Of a stretch of 64,000 nucleotides of DNA, positions 59,101-64,000 are shown in pieces; positions within the stretch are counted from its first letter, which is position 1, and every line of letters begins with the position of its first letter. The translations under genes were made by a program, and so were the position numbers. The notes beneath the pieces were generated by a model. The model did not search any database. It was not told where the DNA came from and worked only from the letters and a program-made list of their open reading frames with translations. The DNA is taken from the NCBI GenBank assembly GCA_905221605.1, contig CAJNDS010002396.1:260501-324500 (forward strand), read 5' to 3'. This DNA is from Symbiodinium natans (taxonomy: Eukaryota; Sar; Dinophyceae; Suessiales; Symbiodiniaceae).

Positions 59101-60349
59101 AGGGCATCTGGAGAGTGGGGGTCCAGGGTTCAAGGTTTATTTTGTTTCCGCATGTGTATGTGATACCCTAAGCCCTATCCCTTCAAGCACACGGCTTAGT
59201 TTCTCAAAGGAGCTCGAGAATGGTCGTCTGGCCATGTTTGCCTTCAGCGGCATCGTCACTCAGGCAACAGGGCGTAGGGTTTTGTGTTTTGGGGTTTAGG
59301 GTTCAGGTTCAGGAACGTAGCAAAGCAGAGACCCCAGCAGCACAGGCAGCAAGGTTCCTGCAGCTTCGCCCCTAAACCCTAGGCCTCATAATTATAACAC
59401 CAGCCGGCACACTGCTACGTGCATTGCATAACAATTTAAAGTGCCCCGATGTTATCTACTCTTGTGCTGCGAATTTGCCTAGGGCTTATTTTAGGTTATG
59501 TTGTGTGTGTGATTGGTTTAGGCTTCAGGGCTTGCGTTTTTCTACTTGGTGGCGTTGGTTAGTGGATCGTTTTTTCGCGGAGGGCTGCCTCCCTTGGCGG
59601 ATCCAGAGTAGGTCGCTGAGGGCGTCGGGTGGTTGTGGAGCCTTTGGTTCTTCGATTGGGTGCGTTCTGCAAAGTCAGAGCCTCACCGCTGCTGCTTTCG
59701 CGGATGGTAAACTTAGGGCGCTACAAATGGGAGGGCCTCTCCACCACCCCTCCCTGTCCACACAACCCTCGCCTCAGCCCCTTATTCTGCACCTTTTAAA
59801 GGCCTCATCTGCCCTTAGTCAGATGATTCGGTGGGCCCTCTCGTTTACTTTTCGCTTACTGCGTTCCAGAGAAGCTCAATTAGGGATAGCTGTCATTAAA
59901 GGTCTTATCAGGCCAGGCCGACCTATGACACAAAAGTGTTCCGAAACGGCAAAGTAGCCTGGAGAACTGCCACATCGAAGGCTGAAGTTCCCTGGCTCCT
60001 AGTTTCTTCGGGATTGTTTCTTCTTCGCAAGAGTCTCCGCCGGGCTTAGGCTAAGCTTAGGGTGGTCGACGGTTTAGGGTTTATGGTTTAGGGTTTAGGG
60101 TTTAGGGTTTAGGGTTCAGGGTACGGTACCTGCAAGACCGAGACCATGAGTCAGGAGACATGTCAGCCTTTACAGCAACCCAGAAGAGCAAGAGAGCGAG
60201 GTGAGCTGAGAATGCCTTTCATAGACAGGTTTAGGGTTTAGGGTTTAGTGTTTAGGGTTTAGGATTTAGGGTTTAGGGTTTTCCAACTCTGGAGCTTGCT
60301 GCCTTGCTAGGCGGTCATCACTGGCAAGACTTGGCCCTTCTTCGACTAG
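38099..60349 (+). CDS. two-domain chlorophyll a/c-binding light-harvesting protein (LHC/acpPC-like), 24 exons, 5' partial
   Basis: Plastid thylakoid antenna protein that binds chlorophyll a, chlorophyll c and carotenoid. The 24 exons below join in phase to 1,371 nt, 456 codons plus TAG. Order: signal/transit region with an F-V-A-P motif (bipartite plastid targeting); LHC domain 1 with helix 1 E-I-K-H-G-R-V-A-M-L and helix 3 E-R-N-N-G-R-L-A-M-V (chlorophyll-ligand E, H/N, R residues intact); a linker; then LHC domain 2 opening with EMSPSVPFL and GFDPLG, helix 1 [10 protein letters not shown], middle helix [11 protein letters not shown], helix 3 [10 protein letters not shown] and a short tail to the stop. 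Dinoflagellate LHC genes often encode polyproteins of tandem domains, so the fusion is plausible. The initiator Met exon lies upstream of 38099 and was not found. Confidence 0.88.
38392..38518 (+). repeat. tandem duplication of a 63-bp unit
   Basis: TTATACCATATAACCCCTTA ... TTTATTGGGTTGAA ... GGGATT occurs twice in a row; each unit also has inverted CCCTTTA/TTAAAGG parts. Just upstream of LHC exon 2. Confidence 0.9.
38538..38601 (+). CDS. LHC exon 2: transit peptide
   Basis: After ATCCTCGAG; encodes [20 protein letters not shown] then H: Ala/Ser/Thr/Arg-rich, no acidic residues after the first, as in transit peptides. GC donor CACG|GCCTTC. Confidence 0.68.
39000..39085. mobile_element. MITE-like element, family B, 5'-shortened
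   Basis: Core TTCCCGATAAAGTACCCAAC, AATAGGGTACCC and right end TTACTGGGGTGCCAAC resemble the 20198 copy; the left end is not clear. Confidence 0.5.
39186..39255 (+). repeat. TTTAGGG array, imperfect
   Basis: Seven or eight units in an LHC intron. Confidence 0.88.
39592..39700. mobile_element. MITE-like element, family A, with 9-bp target duplication
   Basis: Ends TGGGATGTTCCCCCTTATAC and the inverse GTTACTATAAGG...GGGGAACATCCCA. Flanked on both sides by ATGCACCTC (39582-39590 and 39701-39709). Confidence 0.85.
39741..39797 (+). CDS. LHC exon 3: hydrophobic Ala-rich segment
   Basis: After GGCTCCCAAG; encodes [18 protein letters not shown], a second hydrophobic stretch. GC donor CGAG|GCGCTG. 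Just downstream lies an 18-unit CCCTAAA array. Confidence 0.65.
39832..39960 (-). repeat. CCCTAAA array, 18 units
   Basis: Longest CCCTAAA array of the window, 35 bases after LHC exon 3: an exception to the usual polarity (TTTAGGG expected on the 3' side). Confidence 0.97.
40235..40300. repeat. TATA/ACATATAC simple repeat
   Basis: Alternating AT-rich sequence in an LHC intron. Confidence 0.8.
40559..40638 (+). CDS. LHC domain 1, FDPLNLG exon
   Basis: After GCATGGCAG; encodes [14 protein letters not shown] then [12 protein letters not shown], the F-D-P-L motif before LHC helix 1. GA donor ACG|GACTGA; the next exon also starts GAC. Confidence 0.82.
41030..41092 (-). repeat. CCCTAAA/CCCCAAA array
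   Basis: About eight units ending 16 bases before LHC exon at 41108. Confidence 0.92.
41108..41154 (+). CDS. LHC domain 1, helix 1 N-half
   Basis: After CCTTCGCAG; encodes [17 protein letters not shown] and H of E-x-x-H-x-R are the first chlorophyll/ion-pair residues. GC donor GGCAG|GCCGGT. Flanked by CCCTAAA upstream and TTTAGGG downstream. Confidence 0.93.
41193..41315 (+). repeat. TTTAGGG/TTTGGGG degenerate array
   Basis: About 15 imperfect units beginning about 40 bases after the LHC exon ending at 41154; with the CCCTAAA units near 41536 and 41108 it shows the exon-flanking polarity. Confidence 0.92.
41577..41637 (+). CDS. LHC domain 1, helix 1 C-half
   Basis: After TGCAACAG; encodes [20 protein letters not shown], a highly characteristic LHC phrase. 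A GA donor (TGC|GAGGCT) is chosen because it keeps the phase. Confidence 0.93.
41840..42026 (-). repeat. CCCTAAA array, imperfect then perfect
   Basis: About 20 units, the last nine nearly perfect, ending 38 bases before LHC exon 42064. Confidence 0.95.
42064..42161 (+). CDS. LHC domain 1, middle helix
   Basis: After AGCCCTGTAG; encodes [20 protein letters not shown] then [19 protein letters not shown] is the usual lead into LHC helix 2. GT donor GAAGG|GTTTAG. Confidence 0.88.
42402..42437 (+). repeat. short direct repeat
   Basis: CTATAGAAACCGTTAATGA occurs twice back to back. Confidence 0.9.
43149..43213 (+). CDS. LHC domain 1, loop
   Basis: After CATCTCTTAG; encodes [20 protein letters not shown] then E. 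GC donor GAGG|GCACGT; the completed codon is Gly. Confidence 0.78.
43264..43335 (-). repeat. CCCCTAAG array
   Basis: About seven units of an 8-mer variant of the telomere-like repeat. Confidence 0.93.
43892..43956 (+). CDS. LHC domain 1, pre-helix-3 loop
   Basis: After CCAGTTGAG; encodes [20 protein letters not shown] then E, like the G-D-x-G-x-G...DDPE loop of LHCs. GT donor GAG|GTTCAG. Confidence 0.75.
44528..44566 (-). repeat. CCCTGAA/CCCTAAA array
   Basis: Six units, 16 bases before LHC exon 44582; the opposite-polarity repeats follow the exon at 44648. Confidence 0.92.
44582..44618 (+). CDS. LHC domain 1, helix 3 start
   Basis: After CAACAAG; encodes [13 protein letters not shown]-x-x-N-G-R begins helix 3. 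GT donor AACG|GTGGCC. CCCTAAA lies upstream, TTTAGGG downstream. Confidence 0.88.
44839..44942. mobile_element. foldback element, family H (AAGGGTCCAATGTACCCATA ends)
   Basis: Left AAGGGTCCAATGTACCC ... TTGGGCCTTA; right TAAGGCCCAA ... GGGTACGTGGACCCTTT: inverse over nearly 45 bases each side. Confidence 0.8.
45108..45171 (+). CDS. LHC domain 1, helix 3
   Basis: After CAAAACAG; encodes [22 protein letters not shown] donor ATCT|GTCCCG; GTCC is repeated at the next exon start. Confidence 0.9.
45350..45440 (-). repeat. CCCTAAA/CCCCAAA array
   Basis: About 11 units ending 16 bases before LHC exon 45456. Confidence 0.92.
45456..45512 (+). CDS. LHC domain 1, C-terminal segment
   Basis: After CTCCCCAAG; encodes [18 protein letters not shown], comparable to the L-T-G-S-A-W-G-D tail of LHCs. 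GC donor GGCCA|GCCGCC. Confidence 0.72.
45557..45690 (+). repeat. GGGCTTA array
   Basis: About 16 GGGCTTA/GGGCTTT units, a C-for-T variant of the telomere-like repeat, 45 bases after LHC exon 45456. Confidence 0.93.
45768..45807 (+). CDS. LHC inter-domain linker exon
   Basis: After CCGCTGAG; encodes [15 protein letters not shown] donor CAG|GACATC, and the next exon begins with the same six bases GACATC. Confidence 0.65.
45963..46016 (+). CDS. LHC inter-domain linker exon
   Basis: After TTGCGCAG; encodes [18 protein letters not shown] (two Cys). GA donor GGC|GAGCGA; joins in phase to E-M-E-M-S-P, so the two LHC domains are one reading frame. Confidence 0.65.
46781..46846 (+). repeat. TTTAGGG array, 9 units
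   Basis: Perfect array in the long intron between linker and LHC domain 2. Confidence 0.96.
46994..47105. mobile_element. foldback element, family I (ACTTGGAGGTTCATGGGTA ends)
   Basis: ACTTGGAGGTTCATGGGTA at the left, TTACCCATGAACCTCCAAGT at the right, 112 bp in all. A relative with the same left end is at 61269-61380. Confidence 0.85.
47777..47821 (+). CDS. LHC domain 2, EMSPSVPFL exon
   Basis: After GATCCCTCAG; 45 nt encoding [15 protein letters not shown], the standard opening of dinoflagellate LHC domains. GC donor CAG|GCAAGG. Confidence 0.85.
48573..48656 (+). CDS. LHC domain 2, GFDPLG exon
   Basis: After GGACGCGCAG; 84 nt encoding [20 protein letters not shown] then [10 protein letters not shown] donor GAG|GCGCCA. 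The longest exon of this domain. Confidence 0.92.
48670..48765 (+). repeat. GGGGTGGT/GGAGGGGGGT G-rich repeat
   Basis: About ten G-rich units right after LHC exon 48573; G-quadruplex potential. Confidence 0.88.
50193..50235 (+). CDS. LHC domain 2, helix 1 N-half
   Basis: After TTGCACCAG; encodes [16 protein letters not shown] donor GTAG|GCTGGA. The exon's last 16 bases plus the donor region are duplicated at 50307-50335. Confidence 0.93.
50307..50335 (+). repeat. intronic copy of the LHC exon end and donor
   Basis: 29-base near-perfect repeat of 50220-50248, covering the codons for M-L-A-T-V and the GC donor, 87 bases into the intron. Confidence 0.95.
50461..50650. repeat. (AC)n then (ATGTATAT)n microsatellite
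   Basis: About 25 AC/AG units followed by about 15 ATGTATAT units; LHC intron. Confidence 0.95.
50775..50825. repeat. TATA/ACATACAT simple repeat
   Basis: Short AT-rich simple sequence. Confidence 0.85.
51000..51897 (+). repeat. satellite with about 122-bp monomers and a four-monomer higher-order repeat
   Basis: Seven monomers are marked by (C/A)TCATTGATTTCATATG at about 51060, 51185, 51301, 51432, 51547, 51675 and 51800, each with GTTGCTT or GCTTGCT, CATTCA, GGCA(C/G) and ATTCT phrases. Monomers 5, 6 and 7 resemble 1, 2 and 3 respectively far more than their neighbours, so the real unit is four monomers (about 488 bp). It lies inside the LHC intron. Confidence 0.85.
52193..52501 (+). CDS. 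exon-like frame with repeated YDEPPQR motif, unknown
   Basis: From an excellent acceptor (C run, CTTGCTCTTAG at 52192) the frame stays open for 102 codons to TAA. It encodes a basic start ([12 protein letters not shown]), then [31 protein letters not shown] and a second [11 protein letters not shown]. The repeat is visible in DNA as ATTACGATGAACC(A/G)CCCCA twice. It lies within the LHC intron, is GC-rich unlike its AT-rich flank, and is not part of the LHC frame. It could be a nested gene, a cassette exon or a captured fragment. Confidence 0.35.
   Translation, partial: VKKARQRLRRAFACFYYDEPPQRAAWRSSRDQGEAPARPPKKAPRAPFFHYDEPPQRTASPEDPSGELLTRALGACMLSVRSRCGRNLVPRFGGREISGSGL
52660..53420. repeat. 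AT-rich island of TTGAATTATTTGAA-like units
   Basis: About 760 bases rich in TTGAA, TTCAA and AATTATTTGAATT units in both orientations, sharply different in base composition from all surrounding DNA. No coding frame. Intronic in the LHC gene. Confidence 0.85.
53738..53806 (-). repeat. CCCTAAA-like degenerate array
   Basis: CCCTAAA, CCCTAAAAA and CCTAAAAA units ending 12 bases before LHC exon 53818. Confidence 0.88.
53818..53888 (+). CDS. LHC domain 2, helix 1 C-half
   Basis: After CCATGAGCAG; encodes [20 protein letters not shown] then SVE. GC donor GAG|GCCTGG. The preceding intron (3.6 kb) is the largest of the gene and carries the satellite and AT island. Confidence 0.92.
53910..53955 (+). 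repeat. TTTAGGG array
   Basis: Five to six units, 22 bases after LHC exon 53818. Confidence 0.9.
54137..54300. mobile_element. foldback element, family J (TAATCTAAGGGTAGTT ends)
   Basis: TAATCTAAGGGTAGTTTCATG ... ATGGTCCC at the left and GGGACCATGCAACTACCC-TTAGACTTA at the right are inverse; 164 bp. Confidence 0.82.
54703..54737 (+). CDS. LHC domain 2, exon before middle helix
   Basis: After CAAGTGACAAG; 35 nt encoding [13 protein letters not shown] donor ATGCT|GCTTGG; GCTT is repeated at the next exon start. Confidence 0.85.
55369..55410 (-). repeat. CCCTAAA array, 5-6 units
   Basis: 22 bases before LHC exon 55432. Confidence 0.93.
55432..55495 (+). CDS. LHC domain 2, middle helix
   Basis: After AACGATCCCAG; encodes [20 protein letters not shown] then R. 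The donor is ambiguous because GGGC is shared by both borders. Confidence 0.87.
55706..55748 (+). repeat. G homopolymer, about 28 G, then G-rich
   Basis: Long G run in an LHC intron; assembled length may be unreliable. Confidence 0.9.
56360..56454. mobile_element. foldback element, family K (AGAGAGCCCAATACTCCTTC ends)
   Basis: AGAGAGCCCAATACTCCTTCA at the left; TGAAGGGGTATTGGGC and GGGCTCTCT at the right. A related pair of phrases (AAGCCCAATACCCCT, TGTTGGGCT) is at 40682-40780. Confidence 0.75.
57214..57267 (+). CDS. LHC domain 2, [12 protein letters not shown] exon
   Basis: After TCCTGTGCAG; 54 nt encoding [20 protein letters not shown] donor AAG|GACCTC. Its 3' end and donor are duplicated at 57321-57355. 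Confidence 0.9.
57321..57355 (+). repeat. intronic copy of the LHC exon end and donor
   Basis: CTCCTGCCCAAGGACCTCA and following bases repeat 57257-57289, i.e. codons L-P-K and the GA donor. Confidence 0.93.
57440..57512 (+). repeat. AAGGGCTTT array
   Basis: About eight 9-mer units in an LHC intron. Confidence 0.92.
58139..58180 (-). repeat. CCCTAAA array, 4-5 units
   Basis: In the intron upstream of LHC microexon 58515. Confidence 0.88.
58515..58547 (+). CDS. LHC domain 2, 33-nt microexon
   Basis: After GCCGCGACAG; encodes [13 protein letters not shown] donor AAG|GACCCC. Confidence 0.82.
59210..59263 (+). CDS. LHC domain 2, helix 3
   Basis: After TTTCTCAAAG; 54 nt encoding [18 protein letters not shown] with the E-x-x-N-x-R ligand set. 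GC donor CAG|GCAACA. Confidence 0.94.
60072..60122 (+). repeat. TTTAGGG array, 6 units
   Basis: In the last LHC intron. Confidence 0.92.
60228..60285 (+). repeat. TTTAGGG array near the last LHC acceptor
   Basis: About seven units, ending 26 bases before exon 60311: an exception to the usual CCCTAAA polarity upstream of exons. Confidence 0.9.
60311..60349 (+). CDS. LHC terminal exon with TAG stop
   Basis: After GCCTTGCTAG; encodes [12 protein letters not shown] and TAG, matching the usual A-V-x-T-G-x-x-F-P tail of LHCs. Confidence 0.88.
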   Translation, partial: AVITGKTWPFFD

Positions 60350-61268
60350 AAGCCGTCGTGTCACGCCACGGCTGACTAGGCGGAGGGGATTTAAGGTTTG
60401 GGGTTGATGTTGGACTCTGAGGTTTGGGGTGTTTGGGGTTTAGGGCTTAGGGCCATTAAGACTGAGCAGGATGTGAGGCTTAGGGACGAGGAAGATCGAC
60501 GAGACCAGCAATCTACAGAGCTGGTCGTTTCAGAGCTGAGCACAGGTCCTTATCATCAATAGTTTAGGGTTTAGGGTCTTTACCCTCAAAACGCCCTGAA
60601 GTTCGTGTGGTGGGGTTGATCGACCACGCACCCCTGCAAGGAGGCCGCCCCGAACCGGGGGTCCGAGCCACTGCTATGACTGCTGAGCAGAGCAGAGCGG
60701 CGCTAGGCCAGAGGCGCAGCGAGGACGAATCCATACTGTCAGGGAAACACCCTAAAACCCTAAATCCTAATAAGCCCAAGCCTGGGTTTGGTGTTCTCAT
60801 GGTGGCCTGAGTGCGGTCCTTTCAAGTTGGGTGCACTGGCTTTCTGCGTTTTTGGCATTTGCATCTTAGGGGCTAGTAAGGGGTGGTCTCCCTTTTCGAG
60901 GGGAGTTTGCCCTTAGTTGCGGTTTTGGGGTTGGGACTCTCAAGACCCTAGACCCTACAGTCCCTCATCAACGTGCAAGAGACCGATAGTCACCGCGCTG
61001 CGCTTCGACCTAAGAAGTTCCCAGAAACTAGCGTCGGACCTACTCCCTCCCTCTCCCCCAACCCGTACATCAGCAAAGTTATCAACCCTAGCCCCTAAAC
61101 CCTAAACCCTAAACCCTAGCCCCTCAACCCTAGAACTTAGAGCCCGAAGCCGTGGCTTTTTTGACAGAGGCCTCTGAAGAAAGGCAACGCCCGGTGGACA
61201 CAAAAAAAGAGACAAGAAGCACGTCTGGGATCGAGGGTCGAGGGTTTCCCCCACAAACCCTAGGCCCC

Positions 61269-61380
61269 ACTTGGAGGTTCATGGCACTTAAGAATGTACT
61301 TATGACCCAATTATAACCATGTCGGGGCACTTGAAGGGCTTTTAAGTGGGTTATAAGTAACCTTACAGCAAGGCAAAGCC
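61269..61380. mobile_element. foldback element, family I, diverged copy
   Basis: ACTTGGAGGTTCATGGCACTT at the left as in 46994; the right part GGGTTATAAGTAACCTTAC matches the same family's interior. Confidence 0.6.
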
Positions 61381-61409
61381 CACTCATCCCTTGTGTTAAC
61401 CATGCTCAA

Positions 61410-61500
61410 CTCTCTAAACTATGGTCCCTTTTTGGGGTTCCCTGAATAAGAGGGGCCACGTTACAAAAAGGACCCCACAAGAGACCATATTTTAGAGAAG
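61410..61500. mobile_element. foldback element, family L (CTCTAAACTATGGTCCC ends)
   Basis: CTCTCTAAACTATGGTCCC at the left; GAGACCATATTTTAGAGAAG at the right is its inverse. A half copy (TTCTCTAAACGATGGTCCC) is at 63504-63560. Confidence 0.78.
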
Positions 61501-62004
61501 TGGCCAGATGTTTGTTTTCCCTTCTTGGGTCTTAACAGGATCTTGTTCTCGAATAATGTTCCCAGGCTTGTGCAGGCCATCCTAGTTCGGTTTTATGGTT
61601 TAGTGTTGAAGAGCTCTGGGGTTTGAGGTTGAGGGTTTTGACAGTGCCACAGCTTGCTCGCGGAAGTAGGGTCTTTGTGCTGTCCGAAAACCCGAGAGCC
61701 TGAGCCTAACAGCTCAAACCCAAACACTAACATCTAAACTGAATCCCAAGTAACCCCTAAAGCCCAGAACCTATAAACCTCCCCGAGCCCTAAACCCCAA
61801 ACCATGTTGCCGTTGACGCAAAGCTTCGAGGGCGATAGGCCCGCCACCTTACGCCTCCCTGGCTTCGCGGGGGCATTAATTTAGGAGCAAGAATGAGTGT
61901 GAGGAGCTTGTTGAGTATCAGGGCTGCCTTTGTGGGATGTGTAATTATGTGCGCCGCACGAAAAGGACCTATGCCTGAGCCCCAAAGTCTAACGCCTGCC
62001 GCGA

Positions 62005-62058
62005 GGCGAAGGTGCCAGAAGAGGTTGATGTGGTGGCCAAAGAGGCAGAAGGGCATAG
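62005..62058 (+). CDS. candidate exon, unknown
   Basis: After CTGCCGCGAG; encodes AKVPEEVDVVAKEAEGHR, a helix-like acidic stretch with no family I recognise. Confidence 0.33.
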
Positions 62059-62099
62059 AGGATTCAGGGCTTTAGGGTTTTGAGTTTAAAAGCATCATG

Positions 62100-62200
62100 G
62101 AGTCCAAGTGGTACCCTTTACCCTTTTTGGGTTTTGGGTTTCCTGATAAAAATTACCGGTAGCATTATTGTGGGTACTGAGCTACTCAGTAAGGGTTCGT
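62100..62200. mobile_element. MITE-like element, family B, diverged
   Basis: AAGTGGTACCCTTTACCC, GGTTTCCTGATAAA and GTACTGAGCTAC phrases match family B. Confidence 0.55.
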
Positions 62201-63182
62201 TTGCCTTTTCTGGAACAGGTTTGATTTTAGCAGCTTTGCATGAAGCTTAGCCCTAAACCCCCTACATCAGGTTCCGCTAGGACCCCTTTTGAAGTGCAAG
62301 GTAGCTGTAAGGGGATCCTTCTTTAGACCAAGTCCCCACCCACCCACCGAAACCCGACACCCAAATGGCCTAAACCTTAAACCCTACCAGCCGGAGACGC
62401 GCCTGCTGAGGGGGGCCGCGACCCCCCACGCGGACTCATTGTTTGCAAAGACCAGAAAGCCTTGGCAGGAGCCCGCTGCTACCGAGAGCCGACCTCAGCA
62501 GAAACCACGGCTCTGCGAACGGGACAGATACTTTTAGACATTTAAGTAAAGTCTTGAAGTTGAGGGCTTTTAAGGTTCAGGTTGCAGGTGCAGGGTTAGG
62601 GTTCGGGACTTTGGGTTTATGGGTTTGGGCTCTCGTGAAGTATAGGGTCTAGGGCAACCCCCCACCCCCCCTCCCCCCCCACCCCTTCTTTTCTTGCCAT
62701 GGCTTCTGGTTCTGGCCGGAGACATCCACGTGCTCCCTCAAGAAGGCTGTAGGTAGGTAGTGGCGCTTTGGACTCTTTAGATTGCAGGCTTGAGGGTTTG
62801 GGACAGACCAGAAAAAGCCCTCCAAAGCCAGAGGTTTAGGCTTTAGGGCTTGATGATAAGGCTTACGGGGTCTCGCCTTGGGATACCTCACATGTTGGCC
62901 CTTATTGTGTTTAAGTCTTGTGCAAACCTGGCTCTGAAGAGCCCAAGGTCAGGAGGACCGGTCAAGGGTTTCAGGGTGTAAGGGTTCAGGTTTAGGGTCT
63001 AGGATTTAGTGTTCAGGGTTTATGGCTTCGGGTGATGTAGGTGTGAAGGTTTAGCGTTACCCCGCCCTAAGCCCGTGCCTGACAAACAGGCATCCAGGTA
63101 TTCCTTCATGCCACGATGCCCCCAAAACCTGGCTGCGAAAACGCGTGCCCCTAAATCACGAAGCCCGACCTAGAGTAATATA

Positions 63183-63275
63183 GGGGTCGGAATGACTACT
63201 ATTAATATTTCCTTAGTGCTCCTTTATATTTCCTATAATAACCCCAAGAGCCCTATGTTAATTATTCAGGCCCCG
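63183..63275. mobile_element. MITE-like element, family E
   Basis: GGGGTCGGAATGACTACTA ... TAATTATTCAGGCCCCGA; uninterrupted relative of the 20156 element. Confidence 0.7.
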
Positions 63276-63385
63276 ATATTAGCCTTGTTCCCTCAATGAA
63301 AGAACGAAACCTTTGTAGCTCTTGCATGTCAGCCCGGATTTTGTTCTGGGTTTCTGTAACCTCACCATGTCAATGTCCTTGCACC

Positions 63386-63428
63386 CTAAACCCTAACCTA
63401 AACCCGAAACCCTAAACCCTAAACCCTA
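63386..63428 (-). repeat. CCCTAAA array, 5-6 units
   Basis: Imperfect units followed by protein-like GACGAGGCTTCCATCTACGC, possibly an exon start. Confidence 0.88.
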
Positions 63429-63571
63429 CGTGACGAGGCTTCCATCTACGCCCGAGGTGAGCTTCCCAGGCTGGAGAGACTGCCACTGAGCCCATATGGT
63501 CACTTCTCTAAACGATGGTCCCTTGTTGAGGTTACTAGTATAAGGCGACCCATGATATTTAGGGTACCTTG

Positions 63572-63664
63572 GGATGTTCCCCCTTATACTAACAGTCCTT
63601 AATAGAGATCAGAGTACCTTTGTAGTAGAATCCCTATTAAGGACTGTCAGTACAAGGGGATCCC
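63572..63664. mobile_element. MITE-like element, family A
   Basis: TTGGGATGTTCCCCCTTATA at the left, AAGGACTGTCAGTACAAGGGG at the right. It abuts the half copy of family L. Confidence 0.75.
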
Positions 63665-64000
63665 ACTAAAGGGATTTTGGATGTGCGCGTGGCTTGACCT
63701 ACCATGGGCTTGAGGCTCAAGGTTGATGAAGGTTGGAGCATGTGGCTTGCGGGCCAAAAACCTAAGGGTTATAAAGATTAATTAGGTATTAGGGCTTCTC
63801 CTATAATGCGGCCACTGATACTTGAGGTCATTGAATAAGGGACCGGATTTCGAGAGCTGACCAGACTCAGCAAACCTCAGCCCTTCCAACCCGACCTCCT
63901 GAACGTGACACCTCAAAACCCTCGCAACCTAAACCTGACTTCGCCCCAAAGCCTGTATAAGTCCGAATCATCAGTAAGGCTAAGAAGTTTCCTAAACCCT

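Larger units (their letters stand above)
60350..64000. other. downstream region, LHC 3' end and unassigned DNA
   Basis: No gene is confidently identified. Weak + strand candidates: 60961-61098 (SLINVQETDSHRAALRPKKF, ends TAG), 62005-62058 (AKVPEEVDVVAKEAEGHR after CGCGAG) and 62418-62538 (GRDPPRGLIVCKDQKALAG or an overlapping frame). The rest is degenerate telomere-like repeat and MITE-like elements. No polyadenylation signal is recognised. Confidence 0.45.

Overview
This window looks like nuclear DNA of a peridinin-type core dinoflagellate; I cannot fix the species. The evidence is the gene content (a chlorophyll a/c light-harvesting protein with a plastid-import FVAP motif, and a large PPR protein), very short exons separated by kilobase introns, and introns that mostly begin with GC or GA instead of GT and end in AG followed by G. 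Telomere-like TTTAGGG/CCCTAAA repeats are scattered through the introns. Every gene I can support is on the + strand, as in the unidirectional gene blocks of dinoflagellates. Long open frames elsewhere are mostly simple-sequence artefacts.

Layout: (1) about 0.7-6.7 kb: exons of a class I SAM-dependent methyltransferase of the METTL13/EEF1AKMT4-like group, with a huge microsatellite cluster and a 100-base assembly gap (4989-5088) in one intron. (2) about 10.4-12.7 kb: a few exons of an unrecognised protein. (3) 14.17-33.53 kb: a pentatricopeptide repeat (PPR) protein, 28 recognisable exons and about 16 repeats, with introns falling at recurrent positions of the repeat. (4) 33.5-38.1 kb: no gene recognised; simple repeats and hairpin elements. 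(5) 38.10-60.35 kb: a two-domain chlorophyll a/c light-harvesting (LHC) protein. Twenty-four exons join in frame to 1,371 nt (457 codons including the TAG stop); only the first, Met-containing exon is missing. (6) 60.35-64 kb: unassigned, with three weak candidate exons.

Within the introns are at least ten families of short foldback (MITE-like) elements. One is inserted inside another with a GGTCC target duplication. There is also a satellite with higher-order repeat structure (about 51.0-51.9 kb), an AT-rich island (52.66-53.42 kb) and a short exon-like frame coding a repeated YDEPPQR motif.

The most interesting system-level signal is the intron architecture. Exons tend to be preceded by CCCTAAA repeats and followed by TTTAGGG repeats, so many introns carry inverted telomere-like repeats at their two ends. 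In addition the first bases of the intron are repeated as the first bases of the next exon. Together these features look like transposon-derived introns (introners) whose terminal inverted repeats are telomere-like. No rRNA, tRNA or CRISPR was recognised. Exon borders are inferred from reading frame, family similarity and splice-site logic, not from transcripts.
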